DNA of 64,000 nucleotides. Origin: an uncultured Acetatifactor sp. (GTDB lineage Bacteria; Bacillota; Clostridia; Lachnospirales; Lachnospiraceae). The notes beneath the pieces are model-generated. The model did not search any database. It was not told where the DNA came from and saw only the letters and a program-made list of their open reading frames with translations. The stretch lies in NCBI GenBank assembly GCA_910577035.1, contig CAJTKW010000010.1:1-64000 (forward strand), in the 5' to 3' direction. The position numbers and the translations under genes were made by a program. Within the stretch, counting starts at the first letter, position 1. Every line of letters begins with the position of its first letter. Below, piece after piece: positions 54,702 to 62,989 of the stretch.

Positions 54702-54734
54702 TTGACAGACGAGGTATACAATGCTATATTGTAT
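54702..54734 (+). promoter_or_regulatory. PadR promoter with overlapping palindrome
   Basis: TTGACA (54702-54707) and TATATT (54725-54730), 17 bases apart. A palindrome ATACAAT-GCTAT-ATTGTAT (54716-54734) covers the -10 region. This fits autorepression by the PadR protein encoded just downstream. Confidence 0.75.
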
Positions 54735-54798
54735 CTAAGAGATGAGTTTATTTGTCATGAAACAGGAGGCTTTATCTGAACAGAAAGGAGGAATGACC

Positions 54799-55122
54799 TT
54801 GTCCATTACATCAGACATTCTGCGGGGGCATACAGAGGCGATCATCTTGTCCCATCTTCTGGAAAAGGACAGTTATGGTTACCAGATTAACAAGGATATT
54901 ATGAAAAAGACCGATAACCGCTATGAATTAAAGGAAGCCACGTTGTATTCCGCTTTCCGCAGACTGGAACAGGCGGGTTCTATCAGGACATATTGGGGTG
55001 ACGAGACCACAGGGGCCAGACGCCGTTATTATGCCATCACCGACTTAGGCAGGCAGGCATACCTGAGCTATAAACAGGAATGGGAGGAAGCAAAGGAAAT
55101 GATAGATCATTTGCTGCAATAA
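54799..55122 (+). CDS. PadR-family transcriptional regulator
   Basis: A 107-residue winged-helix repressor with the PadR hallmarks ILSHLLEKDSYGYQINKDI, EATLYSAFRRLEQAG and RRRYYAITDLG. Start TTG 54799 is chosen because AAGGAGG lies seven bases before it; the ATG two codons upstream would touch the ribosome site. It heads an operon with a DUF1700-like membrane protein and a DUF4097 protein, an arrangement that in other Firmicutes responds to cell-envelope stress. The palindrome over its promoter supports autoregulation. Confidence 0.92.
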   Translation: MSITSDILRGHTEAIILSHLLEKDSYGYQINKDIMKKTDNRYELKEATLYSAFRRLEQAGSIRTYWGDETTGARRRYYAITDLGRQAYLSYKQEWEEAKEMIDHLLQ

Positions 55123-55201
55123 AAGCGGTACATTAAATGTCATTTTGAAAGAGGCAGGTACGAAAAGGGGATGGCCTCTTTTTGGCGGAAAGGGAGAATG
55201 A

Positions 55202-55891
55202 ATGAAAGAGAAAATCGAGCAGTATTTTAACCAGTTATTTGAAGAAGCGCCGAAGACACGGAAGGCGCTGGAACTGAAACAGGAATTGACCCAGAATGCT
55301 TTGGATAAGTATGAGGATATTATGCAGGAGGGGAGGTATTCGGAAGAAGATGCCTATCAGAATGTGATTCAGTCTGTGGGCGATGTGAGAGAGCTCTTTG
55401 ACGACCTGGAGGAGAAAAGCCTGTTGGAGCTGCCGGAGAAAGACAGAAAAAAGCGGGCCATGCTGAAAGCGGCGGCGGTGGGATTATACATTTTTGCGGG
55501 AGTGATGTTCTTTGGCCTGGAAACGTTAAGCGCTACGGTTCCCGGTTATCCTTTTGACGGGATGGGACTCGCAGTAGCCGGGCTGATTTGTATTGCCCCC
55601 ACCATTATGCTGGTCTATGCGGCAAATATGTATCCCGGTTACAGTAAAAAGGTAAGCACTAATATGGTGGAAGAATATCAGCAGGAAAAATACCGAAGCG
55701 GCAGAAATAAGGAGATCATGGGCGCCGTCAGCTGTATCATCTGGACGGCGGCTCTGGTACTGTATTTTCTAATCAGCTTTACCGTGGGCGGCTGGCATAT
55801 TACCTGGGTTATCTTTTTGATAGCGGCCTGCGTGCAGTCGATAGCGGTACTGATAAACAGTCTGCGGATGGATAAGGAGAAGAGATCGTAA
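55202..55891 (+). CDS. DUF1700-like membrane protein
   Basis: A 229-residue protein with a soluble helical N-terminal half (about 1-95; YFNQLFEEAPKTRKALE and EDAYQNVIQSVGDVREL are typical of DUF1700 or permease-prefix domains) and four C-terminal transmembrane helices. Members sit next to PadR regulators and DUF4097 proteins, possibly as partners in stress sensing. The stop overlaps the start of the next gene by one base. Function unknown. Confidence 0.8.
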   Translation: MKEKIEQYFNQLFEEAPKTRKALELKQELTQNALDKYEDIMQEGRYSEEDAYQNVIQSVGDVRELFDDLEEKSLLELPEKDRKKRAMLKAAAVGLYIFAGVMFFGLETLSATVPGYPFDGMGLAVAGLICIAPTIMLVYAANMYPGYSKKVSTNMVEEYQQEKYRSGRNKEIMGAVSCIIWTAALVLYFLISFTVGGWHITWVIFLIAACVQSIAVLINSLRMDKEKRS

Positions 55892-56991
55892 TGAAAAATG
55901 TGAAGATAATACTGGCTGTCGTGTTGAGTATCGTTATACTGGGGCTGTGCGTCCTGCTGGGAATAGGACTCAGCGGACGGGTTCCGGGAGGCCGTACGGG
56001 TTGGGGAGGCGGCAGCTGGGATGGACGGTATCAGCTGGTGCAGGAGCAGGAATTTCCTGCAAAGGATATTAACACTATTGATATAGAGTATACCAAGAGC
56101 GGCAATGACGTAACCTTGTATGAAGCAGAGGGAGATTCCGTTATCGTGCGGGAATACGCCAGTTATGAGCCCGCTGACGGTGAACTGGCCCAGATGAAAT
56201 GCCAGTCGGGGAAGCTTACGGTAAAAGGGCCGCGACGTTATAATACCTTCTTTCAAATAAACAGACACATTTATACGGAGGTCTATGTTCCCGGGGACTT
56301 TGCCGGCCAGCTGAAAATTGCTACGGTCAGCGGCGAGATTTCCCTGACGATGGATCTTGTATTGAGCGGGCAGTTGAACCTGACCAGCACCAGCGGGGAT
56401 ATTTATGCCGGCAGTCAGAGTTTTGAGGCGGAAAAGATCAATGTATCATCTACCAGCGGTGAGATCCGCCTGCCTGCGCTGGAGGCAGGTGAAATAAATA
56501 TGAGCACCACCAGCGGAGACATTTCTGTTAAGGAGGCGGAAGGCTATGTATCCTGTTCCAGTACCAGCGGTGAGATCATTGTTTCCGGAGGAGCAGGGGA
56601 CAGAGAAATAAGCAGCACCTCAGGGGATGTCCGGGTGGACGGCTTTTCGGGCAGCATTTCGGTCAACACCACCAGCGGCGAGATTTTTCTTCGGGGAGAT
56701 CGGGGCTGTGGAAGTCTGCATAGTACCAGCGGGGACGTGCTGTTTTCCGTGGAGGAGCTTACCGGGGACATTTCGGTCAACACCGTCAGCGGGGAAGTGT
56801 CCCTGGAGCTGCCGGAGACAATTTCTCTGGATTTCGAGGCAGACTCCGCCAGCGGGGACATCAATACATTTTTTGACGGGAGCTTAAGCTTTTCCAAGAG
56901 GGGAAACCATGCTTCGGGAATTGTGGGCAGCGGAGAACGCAGAGCAAAGATTACCACTACCAGCGGAGATATAACGATAAGGAAAAAATAG
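55891..56991 (+). CDS. DUF4097-family beta-repeat protein
   Basis: A 366-residue protein with an N-terminal transmembrane anchor (about 4-26) and an extracytoplasmic right-handed beta structure. From about residue 145 it repeats a unit of 18-22 residues with the core S-T-S-G-(E/D)-(I/V), at least nine times (TSTSGDI, SSTSGEI, STTSGDI and so on). DUF4097 proteins are thought to be adhesin-like or to scaffold envelope stress responses. It is the last gene of the PadR operon. Confidence 0.85.
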   Translation: MKNVKIILAVVLSIVILGLCVLLGIGLSGRVPGGRTGWGGGSWDGRYQLVQEQEFPAKDINTIDIEYTKSGNDVTLYEAEGDSVIVREYASYEPADGELAQMKCQSGKLTVKGPRRYNTFFQINRHIYTEVYVPGDFAGQLKIATVSGEISLTMDLVLSGQLNLTSTSGDIYAGSQSFEAEKINVSSTSGEIRLPALEAGEINMSTTSGDISVKEAEGYVSCSSTSGEIIVSGGAGDREISSTSGDVRVDGFSGSISVNTTSGEIFLRGDRGCGSLHSTSGDVLFSVEELTGDISVNTVSGEVSLELPETISLDFEADSASGDINTFFDGSLSFSKRGNHASGIVGSGERRAKITTTSGDITIRKK

Positions 56992-57104
56992 CGAAAAAAC
57001 AGGATTTTTTGACAGAGTATCGATTGGCCGCATTGGAAAGCAGTTGAATCTATAGGCGTCTTGGTATACAATTATTTCAGCACCGTTTTACGAAGGAGAA
57101 GTCT

Positions 57105-57446
57105 ATGAAATTCAACAGGGATCAAATAACGATTTCCAATCTGTGGGATGTGATCACGCGGCATGAAGGAGATAATTTTGCCACAAAAAAGGGACTGCCC
57201 TTTGCGTATTCCATTAAGGGAGGAGAGCTTTTTACCGACAGGCGGGAGCGTTCCATCACTCGCAGCACCTTTGAAAAGGCATATGATAAGCTGGAGAGGG
57301 ATCAGTGCGGGGAAGACGCGCCGAGACGGATTGTGGGCCCTAAGACCCTGAACGTCTACGGCGCTCCCTATGTCTGGGCAGTCTTTGTGGGAATCGGCCT
57401 GATAGAGGAAGACATACAGTTTTTTCAGGAGGAGCTGGAGCTGTAG
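57105..57446 (+). CDS. Conserved-looking protein of unknown function
   Basis: A 113-residue soluble protein with a good ribosome site (GAAGGAG). It is a mix of basic and acidic residues with a C-terminal hydrophobic segment (YGAPYVWAVFVGIGLI) too short and polar for a membrane helix. I do not recognise a family. It stands alone between the PadR operon and the structured RNA. Confidence 0.65.
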   Translation: MKFNRDQITISNLWDVITRHEGDNFATKKGLPFAYSIKGGELFTDRRERSITRSTFEKAYDKLERDQCGEDAPRRIVGPKTLNVYGAPYVWAVFVGIGLIEEDIQFFQEELEL

Positions 57447-57468
57447 GACAGAGGAGTGGAAATTCTAT

Positions 57469-57498
57469 TTGACTTTTCGAGAGAGTATATGATATAGT
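57469..57498 (+). promoter_or_regulatory. Promoter of the structured RNA
   Basis: TTGACT (57469-57474) and TATAGT (57493-57498), 18 bases apart, or GATATA at 16 bases. Transcription would start near 57505, exactly where the folded region begins. Confidence 0.65.
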
Positions 57499-57504
57499 AT
57501 AGCT

Positions 57505-57715
57505 GTATGGAAAACAGGGGCTGAGAGTCTTCCATGCAAATATTTTGGCAACGGTGTTGCCTTATTGATTGAGTTAAAAGCTCAAATTTTATAAGTTGGT
57601 TACTATAAACCGGTGCATTTGCACACCTAACTTGTGAAACGGTCAATAAGAGTAGTAAAAGTAAAATATTTGCTATATAGACTCTAAAAACCACATATCT
57701 GTCCATACGCAGCTG
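57505..57715 (+). ncRNA. Structured RNA of unknown class upstream of speD
   Basis: A roughly 210-nt region with no open frame and many helices. Seen in the sequence: an 11-bp helix GCAAATATTTT (57536-57546)/AAAATATTTGC (57663-57673); inside it, hairpin GGCAAC-GGT-GTTGCC (57547-57561); a helix TTATTGA (57562-57568)/TCAATAA (57643-57649) enclosing hairpins TTGAG/CTCAA, AAGTT/AACTT, GGTT/AACC and GTGC/GCAC. The 5' end GTATGGAA (57505-57512) can pair with TTCCATGC (57530-57537), or in part with CCATAC (57703-57708), not both. AGAGTCT in its loop matches AGACTCT (57679-57685). This alternative pairing resembles a riboswitch; a free-standing RNA such as the raiA class is also possible. I could not assign a class. 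Confidence 0.6.
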
Positions 57716-57719
57716 TTAT

Positions 57720-57754
57720 ACCGGAGAAGCAGGAGCGGCCTGCCTGCCGGTTTT
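57720..57754 (+). terminator. Possible terminator of the structured RNA
   Basis: ACCGG (57720-57724) pairs with CCGGT (57747-57751), with an inner GCAGG/CCTGC helix and four T at the end. The short T-run makes it a moderate candidate. Confidence 0.5.
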
Positions 57755-57823
57755 GAACGATTCCGCAGATTAATTGTGCGGCGGTGCTTTCAGCGGCAGT
57801 ACGGCATAAGAAGACAGATTTTC

Positions 57824-57857
57824 AAGGCAAGTGATGTAGGGCATCACTTGCCTTTTT
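57824..57857 (+). terminator. Strong intrinsic terminator before speD
   Basis: Thirteen-base perfect stem AAGGCAAGTGATG with CATCACTTGCCTT around TAGGG, followed by T. It lies about 100 bases before the speD start. It either ends the upstream RNA or works as a leader terminator for the polyamine operon. Confidence 0.8.
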
Positions 57858-57958
57858 CAAATATACGCGGCACGATCCGCCAAGAGAAAAGAGGGCCGGC
57901 GTTTTCATTATCCGGACTGCCGGTGCAGCATGAGAATCAACATGAGAGGAGGCTGTTT

Positions 57959-58717
57959 ATGAGCGACAAGATTTCCCTGTATGGTTTCAATAATCTGACA
58001 AAGTCTCTAAGCTTTAACATTTATGATGTGTGTTATGCAAAGAGCCAGCGGGAGCAGAAAGATTATATTGCCTACATTGATAAACAGTACAATTCAGAGC
58101 GTTTGACCAATATTCTGACTACCGTAACGGATATGATCGGGGCCAGGGTGCTGAATATTTCCAGTCAGGACTATGAACCCCAGGGCAGTTCCGTAACAAT
58201 CCTGGTGGCTGAGAAGAGTATGGTGCCGGTGGGAGATACCACCGTGGCTCATCTGGACAAGAGCCATATTACGGTGCATACCTATCCGGAATATCATCCG
58301 GAGACCTGCCTGGCTACCTTTCGGGTGGATATTGATGTGGCTACCTGCGGGGAGATTACACCCCTGTCTACATTGGATTATCTGATTGGCTCCTTTGACT
58401 CGGACATAATTACCATGGATTACCGTGTCAGGGGCTTTACCAGGGATATTGGCGGCCATAAGCTGTTTATGGACCACCGGATAACGTCCATTCAGGATTA
58501 TATTGACGAATCCATCCTGCGAAAATATGATGCGGTGGATATTAACGTCTACGATGCTAATATTTTTCATACAAAGATGCTGATAAAGGAAATTGACCTG
58601 CAGGAGTATCTGTTTAACAGTGATGTCTATGAGCTGCCGCCGAAGATCCGGCTGGAGATCATGGATAATCTCCGCAGGGAAATGATCGAGATCTTCAGCG
58701 GGAGAAATGTATATTAA
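57959..58717 (+). CDS. speD: S-adenosylmethionine decarboxylase proenzyme
   Basis: A 252-residue AdoMet decarboxylase of the E. coli SpeD type, which self-cleaves at Ser102 in DKSHITVH to form its pyruvoyl cofactor and produces the aminopropyl donor for spermidine. The ATG at 57959 is set by GAGAGGAGG; a longer frame upstream has no support and runs into the terminator. It heads the polyamine operon and is followed after 45 bases by the decarboxylase gene. Expression may be controlled by the upstream RNA and terminator. Confidence 0.94.
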   Translation: MSDKISLYGFNNLTKSLSFNIYDVCYAKSQREQKDYIAYIDKQYNSERLTNILTTVTDMIGARVLNISSQDYEPQGSSVTILVAEKSMVPVGDTTVAHLDKSHITVHTYPEYHPETCLATFRVDIDVATCGEITPLSTLDYLIGSFDSDIITMDYRVRGFTRDIGGHKLFMDHRITSIQDYIDESILRKYDAVDINVYDANIFHTKMLIKEIDLQEYLFNSDVYELPPKIRLEIMDNLRREMIEIFSGRNVY

Positions 58718-58762
58718 AGGATTCGTCTGGCGGCAGTCCATGCGGCGGAAAGGAGGCATCGG

Positions 58763-60223
58763 ATGGGGCGTTTCAATCAGTCAAGGGCACCGGTTTATGA
58801 GGCGCTGGAGGAATTTCGGAGAAACAGGATTGTCCCCTTTGATGTGCCGGGGCATAAGCGGGGCCGCGGAAATCCGGAATTGGTGGAGCTGCTGGGACAG
58901 CAGTGTGTGGGAATTGACGTAAACTCCATGAAGGCACTGGACAACCTGTGCCATCCGGTGTCGGTGATACGGGAAGCGGAGGAAATGGCAGCGGAAGCCT
59001 TTGGGGCGGCATATGCTTTTCTTATGGTAGGCGGGACCACTTCTTCGGTGCAGAGTATGGTGCTGAGTGTGTGCAAAAAAGGGGATAAAATTATTCTGCC
59101 CCGGAACGTTCACAGGAGCGTGATTAACGCGTTGGTACTGGTGGGAGCCATTCCTGTATACGTGAATCCGGATATGGACAAAAAGCTGGGAATTGCCCTG
59201 GGAATGAAGATTTCCCAAGTGGAGAAAACAATCCGGGAAAATCCGGATGCAGTGGCAGTACTGGTGAATAATCCCACTTATTACGGAATTTGTTCGGATC
59301 TGCGGAGTATTGTAAGGATTGCCCATGCAAACGGTATGAAGGTGCTGGCGGACGAGGCCCATGGGACACATTTTTATTTCGGAAAGGATATGCCTGTATC
59401 TGCCATGGAAGCGGGAGCGGACCTTGCGGCTGTGAGTATGCACAAATCCGGCGGAAGCCTGACCCAAAGCTCCTTTTTGCTGACGGGAGTGTCTATGAAT
59501 CCCGGGTATGTACGCCAGATCATTAACCTGACCCAGACTACCAGCGCGTCTTATCTGCTGCTGGCAAGCCTTGATATTTCAAGGAGGAATCTGGCGCTTC
59601 GGGGAAGGGAGGAATTTGCCAAGGTCACGGCACTGGCAGAGTATGCGAGGCAGGAGATAAACCGTATCGGTGAGTACTATGCTTATACGGCTGAGCTGAT
59701 TAACGGGGACAGTATCTTTGACTTTGACAAGACGAAGCTGACGGTCAATACCCTGGGAATCGGCCTGGCGGGGATCGAAGTTTATGACATCCTCAGGGAC
59801 GAATATGATATTCAGATGGAGCTGGGGGATATTGCGAATGTACTGGCCTATATTTCCATTGGTGACAGGGAGCGGGATATGGAACGGCTGATCGGCGCCC
59901 TGGCAGAGATCCGGAGAAAATACGCAAGGGACAATTCCGGCATGTATACCCGGGAATACGTGGAACCGAAGGTAGCAGTGTCGCCGCAAAGTGCGTTTTA
60001 TGCAGAAAAGGAGTCCCTGCCCCTGACAGAGACAAAGGGGCGCATTTGCAGTGAGTTTGTTATGTGCTATCCTCCGGGTATACCCATTCTGGCTCCCGGA
60101 GAGGAGATTACCGGGGAAATTCTGGAATACATTATTTATGCCAGGGAAAAAGGCTGCTCTATGACCGGCCCGGAGGATCCCCGGATTGAACGGTTGAACG
60201 TGCTGAAGGAAGTCTGGGCTTAG
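58763..60223 (+). CDS. speA: Orn/Lys/Arg decarboxylase, SpeA-like
   Basis: A 486-residue fold-type I PLP decarboxylase, most likely of arginine as in Bacillus SpeA, giving agmatine. Lys228 in SMHKSGGSLTQSS binds PLP; the N-terminal DVPGHKRGRGNPEL and the AHGTHFYFG segments are typical. It lacks the N-terminal wing domain of the larger acid-inducible decarboxylases. Substrate could also be lysine or ornithine; its position between speD and speE supports a biosynthetic role. AAAGGAGG precedes ATG. Confidence 0.9.
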   Translation: MGRFNQSRAPVYEALEEFRRNRIVPFDVPGHKRGRGNPELVELLGQQCVGIDVNSMKALDNLCHPVSVIREAEEMAAEAFGAAYAFLMVGGTTSSVQSMVLSVCKKGDKIILPRNVHRSVINALVLVGAIPVYVNPDMDKKLGIALGMKISQVEKTIRENPDAVAVLVNNPTYYGICSDLRSIVRIAHANGMKVLADEAHGTHFYFGKDMPVSAMEAGADLAAVSMHKSGGSLTQSSFLLTGVSMNPGYVRQIINLTQTTSASYLLLASLDISRRNLALRGREEFAKVTALAEYARQEINRIGEYYAYTAELINGDSIFDFDKTKLTVNTLGIGLAGIEVYDILRDEYDIQMELGDIANVLAYISIGDRERDMERLIGALAEIRRKYARDNSGMYTREYVEPKVAVSPQSAFYAEKESLPLTETKGRICSEFVMCYPPGIPILAPGEEITGEILEYIIYAREKGCSMTGPEDPRIERLNVLKEVWA

Positions 60224-60261
60224 TGTGAGATTCCGCTGAGCGGAATTAAGGAGGGCAGGAT

Positions 60262-61119
60262 ATGGAATTGTGGTTTTCGGAGCCGCATACCCCAAATGTA
60301 AAGCTGTCAATCCGTGTGGACAGGCAATTGTACAGCGGGGAAAGTGAATTTCAGAGGATTGATGTGTTTGAATCGCCGGAATTCGGCAGGTTTCTTGTGC
60401 TGGACGGTTATATCATGCTGACGGAGAAGGATGAATTTATATATCATGAGATGATCGTGCATGTACCCATGGCAGTGCACCCTGATGTAAAGCGGGTGCT
60501 TGTCATTGGCGCCGGAGATGGCGGTGTGGTAAGAGAGCTTACAAAATATCCGGAAATAGAAGATATTGATCTGGTGGAGATTGACGAACAGGTGATCCGG
60601 GTGTGCAGGGAATTTCTGCCCGGAACCTCCTGCAGGCTGGACGATGGAAGAGTGCATATCCATTATGAGGACGGCCTGAGGTTTGTGCGTGGCCGGGAAG
60701 ACGATTATGACCTGGTAATTGTAGATTCCACAGATCCCTTTGGACCGGGGGAAGGGTTATTTACCAAGGAGTTTTACGGGAACTGCTATAAGGCGCTGAA
60801 GGAGGACGGTATCATGGTAAACCAGCATGAGAGCCCCTTTTATGAGGCAGATGCCACGGCCTGTATGCGGGCACACAAGCGCATCGTGGAAACCTTTCCT
60901 GTCAGCCGGGTCTATCAGGCCCATATTCCCACCTATCCTTCCGGGCACTGGCTGTTTGGCTTTGCTTCCAAGAAATATCATCCGGTGCGTGACCTGGATC
61001 GGGAGCGCTGGCTAAACAGGGAGCTGGACACCCTGTACTATACGCCAAAGCTTCATGAGGGTGCGTTCTGCCTTCCTGCCTATGTAGAGAAGCTGCTGCG
61101 GAAAGCGGAGGTGCGGTAG
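60262..61119 (+). CDS. speE: Spermidine synthase
   Basis: A 285-residue aminopropyltransferase that joins decarboxylated AdoMet to putrescine. The motifs VIGAGDGGVVRELTKY and the acidic VDSTDPFGPGEGLF (catalytic Asp) are intact. It has the length of bacterial SpeE. AAGGAGGG precedes the ATG. It lies in the operon with speD and the decarboxylase. Confidence 0.96.
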   Translation: MELWFSEPHTPNVKLSIRVDRQLYSGESEFQRIDVFESPEFGRFLVLDGYIMLTEKDEFIYHEMIVHVPMAVHPDVKRVLVIGAGDGGVVRELTKYPEIEDIDLVEIDEQVIRVCREFLPGTSCRLDDGRVHIHYEDGLRFVRGREDDYDLVIVDSTDPFGPGEGLFTKEFYGNCYKALKEDGIMVNQHESPFYEADATACMRAHKRIVETFPVSRVYQAHIPTYPSGHWLFGFASKKYHPVRDLDRERWLNRELDTLYYTPKLHEGAFCLPAYVEKLLRKAEVR

Positions 61120-61120
61120 A

Positions 61121-62371
61121 GTGAGAAGAGTTTCCGGGAAGAGGGCGACGCCTGGGATGCTGACAGGAGTGGCAATGGTGGTTCTCCTGGCAGTGACTGC
61201 AGCTATTGTGTTTCATATCAATAAAGCAGGGCAGGAAGAAGGGGAAAGGGAAAGCATACGGCAGGAAGAAAATGTGATACATGTGTCACAGGACGGGGAG
61301 GAGTCGGAGCATACGCCCAAACCCGGGAGCAGCCAGGCGGAGCTCCTGTTGGAAGATATGAGCATCCGGGAAAAGGTTTATCAGCTTTTCGTGGTGTTTC
61401 CGTCGCAAGTGACAGGCGTGTCACCTGTGACAACAGCAGAGGATCTGACAGGTCAGAAGCTTGGGGATTCCCCTGTGGGTGGGTTGATTTTTGATAAGTC
61501 CAATATGGTGAGCAGGGAACAGGTGACGGAAATGCTCAATACGGTGCAGGCCTGCTCAAAGATTCCGCTGATTCTCACCTGCGATGAGGAGGGCGGCAGG
61601 GTAAACCGGCTGATGAGTACCGTGGGGACTACTGATATAGACAGTATGATGAGTTATCGGGACCAGGGAACGGACAAAGCGGCGGAAAATGCGGAGATTA
61701 TTGCCGGGGATCTGGTGAGCTGCGGTTTTAATACGGATTTGGCCCCGGTGGCGGATGTGTGGTCCAATCCTCAAAATACTGTGATTGGAGATCGGGCATA
61801 CAGTGACGATTTTGCGCAGGCAGCCGCTTTGGTAGCCGCAGCCGTGGAGGGTTTCCATGAGGGCGGGGTTGCCTGTACCCTGAAGCATTTTCCCGGCCAC
61901 GGGGACACGGCGGCAGACTCCCATACCGGTGCGGTATATGTGACAAAAACCCTTGAGGAATTGAGAGCCGGGGAACTGCTTCCCTTTCAGGCAGGAATTG
62001 ACGCAGGGGCAGACATGGTTATGACAGGGCATCTGACGGTTACGGATGTGGAGGAGGTTCCGGCAGTTTTCTCCTATCGGGTTGTGACGGAGCTTCTCCG
62101 GGAGGAGATGGGGTTTGACGGTGTGATTATAACAGATTCCCTGCAGATGAAGGCTGTTACAAAGTATTATGACAGTGGCCAGGCGGCGGTGCTGGCAGTG
62201 CAGGCGGGGGTGGATATATTGCTGTGTCCCGCGGATCTGGAGGAGGCGGCCGAATCCTTGCTGGAGGCGGTGGAAACAGGGGTTATCTCAGAAGAACGCC
62301 TGGACGGGAGTGTACTGAGGATACTGAAGCTGAAAGAAGACAGGGGTATTCTTCGGGAAGGAAACAGATGA
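61121..62371 (+). CDS. Membrane-anchored GH3 beta-N-acetylhexosaminidase (NagZ-like)
   Basis: A 416-residue glycoside hydrolase of family 3 with an N-terminal membrane anchor (about 14-32) and an acidic linker, then a single TIM barrel. The NagZ hallmark KHFPGHGDTAADSHTG, with its catalytic Asp/His loop, and the nucleophile region IITDSLQMKAV are present. It would remove N-acetylglucosamine from muropeptides outside the cell. It starts at GTG 61121 one base after speE, inside the polyamine gene cluster, and overlaps the next gene by four bases. Confidence 0.9.
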   Translation: MRRVSGKRATPGMLTGVAMVVLLAVTAAIVFHINKAGQEEGERESIRQEENVIHVSQDGEESEHTPKPGSSQAELLLEDMSIREKVYQLFVVFPSQVTGVSPVTTAEDLTGQKLGDSPVGGLIFDKSNMVSREQVTEMLNTVQACSKIPLILTCDEEGGRVNRLMSTVGTTDIDSMMSYRDQGTDKAAENAEIIAGDLVSCGFNTDLAPVADVWSNPQNTVIGDRAYSDDFAQAAALVAAAVEGFHEGGVACTLKHFPGHGDTAADSHTGAVYVTKTLEELRAGELLPFQAGIDAGADMVMTGHLTVTDVEEVPAVFSYRVVTELLREEMGFDGVIITDSLQMKAVTKYYDSGQAAVLAVQAGVDILLCPADLEEAAESLLEAVETGVISEERLDGSVLRILKLKEDRGILREGNR

Positions 62372-62928
62372 AAGAAAAAGAGAGAAAACGATTACGCAAT
62401 TTATCCCTGGCGCAGAATATTCTGATCTGCCTGGTTTATGCTTTTTTGCTGTTGTGTTTTCTGGTGCTTTGGGCGGGGGTGGCAGGACTGTTCAGTGCTG
62501 TCAGTACCCAGCGTCAGGGAGAAATTGATGATGTTGCGGGCTGGGGGATTATTTTTGAAAGCTTTGCCGGGGTGCTGGGAGGTTTCGCGGTAATCGTCCT
62601 GGGCTTTGTTCTTCTTGTTTTCACTGTCTGGCAGATATTGATGTGGCTGATGTTCTGGAAGGCAAACCGGCGGATCAGGCCTTTTTCCAGGAGGAAGCCC
62701 TGGGGAATTGCGGATCAGATATTTAAAATTTTAGCAGGAGCATTTGGAATGCGGACTGCCGGGGAAGGCCTGGCGGAGCTGTTTTGCGGGGAGAGGGCTG
62801 GAACGGCGGACGTGACCGGTGTGGTTTTGCTTGCGGGTGCATCTTTGTTTTTCCTGGTTACGGGCATTTATCTTATGGTAATGTTTTGCAGGAAAAGGGA
62901 AGAGATTTCAGAGGACACGGCAGTTTGA
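62368..62928 (+). CDS. Membrane protein of unknown function
   Basis: A 186-residue protein with four likely transmembrane helices, a basic N-terminus and Arg-rich loops. ATG 62368 overlaps the NagZ stop and follows GGAAGGAAACAG. No family recognised. Its coupling to the NagZ gene hints at a shared role at the cell envelope. Confidence 0.7.
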   Translation: MKEKERKRLRNLSLAQNILICLVYAFLLLCFLVLWAGVAGLFSAVSTQRQGEIDDVAGWGIIFESFAGVLGGFAVIVLGFVLLVFTVWQILMWLMFWKANRRIRPFSRRKPWGIADQIFKILAGAFGMRTAGEGLAELFCGERAGTADVTGVVLLAGASLFFLVTGIYLMVMFCRKREEISEDTAV

Positions 62929-62989
62929 AAAGGAAGAAAGAACTGCAGGAAATATAAAAAAACAGAAAATGGAAGAGAGGAGACGGGAA

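Noticed and set aside
57511..57530. GGGGCTGAGAG resembling the first half of a TPP riboswitch
   Set aside because: The second half of the TPP consensus (the CCTGATC region and its partner helix) is absent, and no thiamine gene follows.
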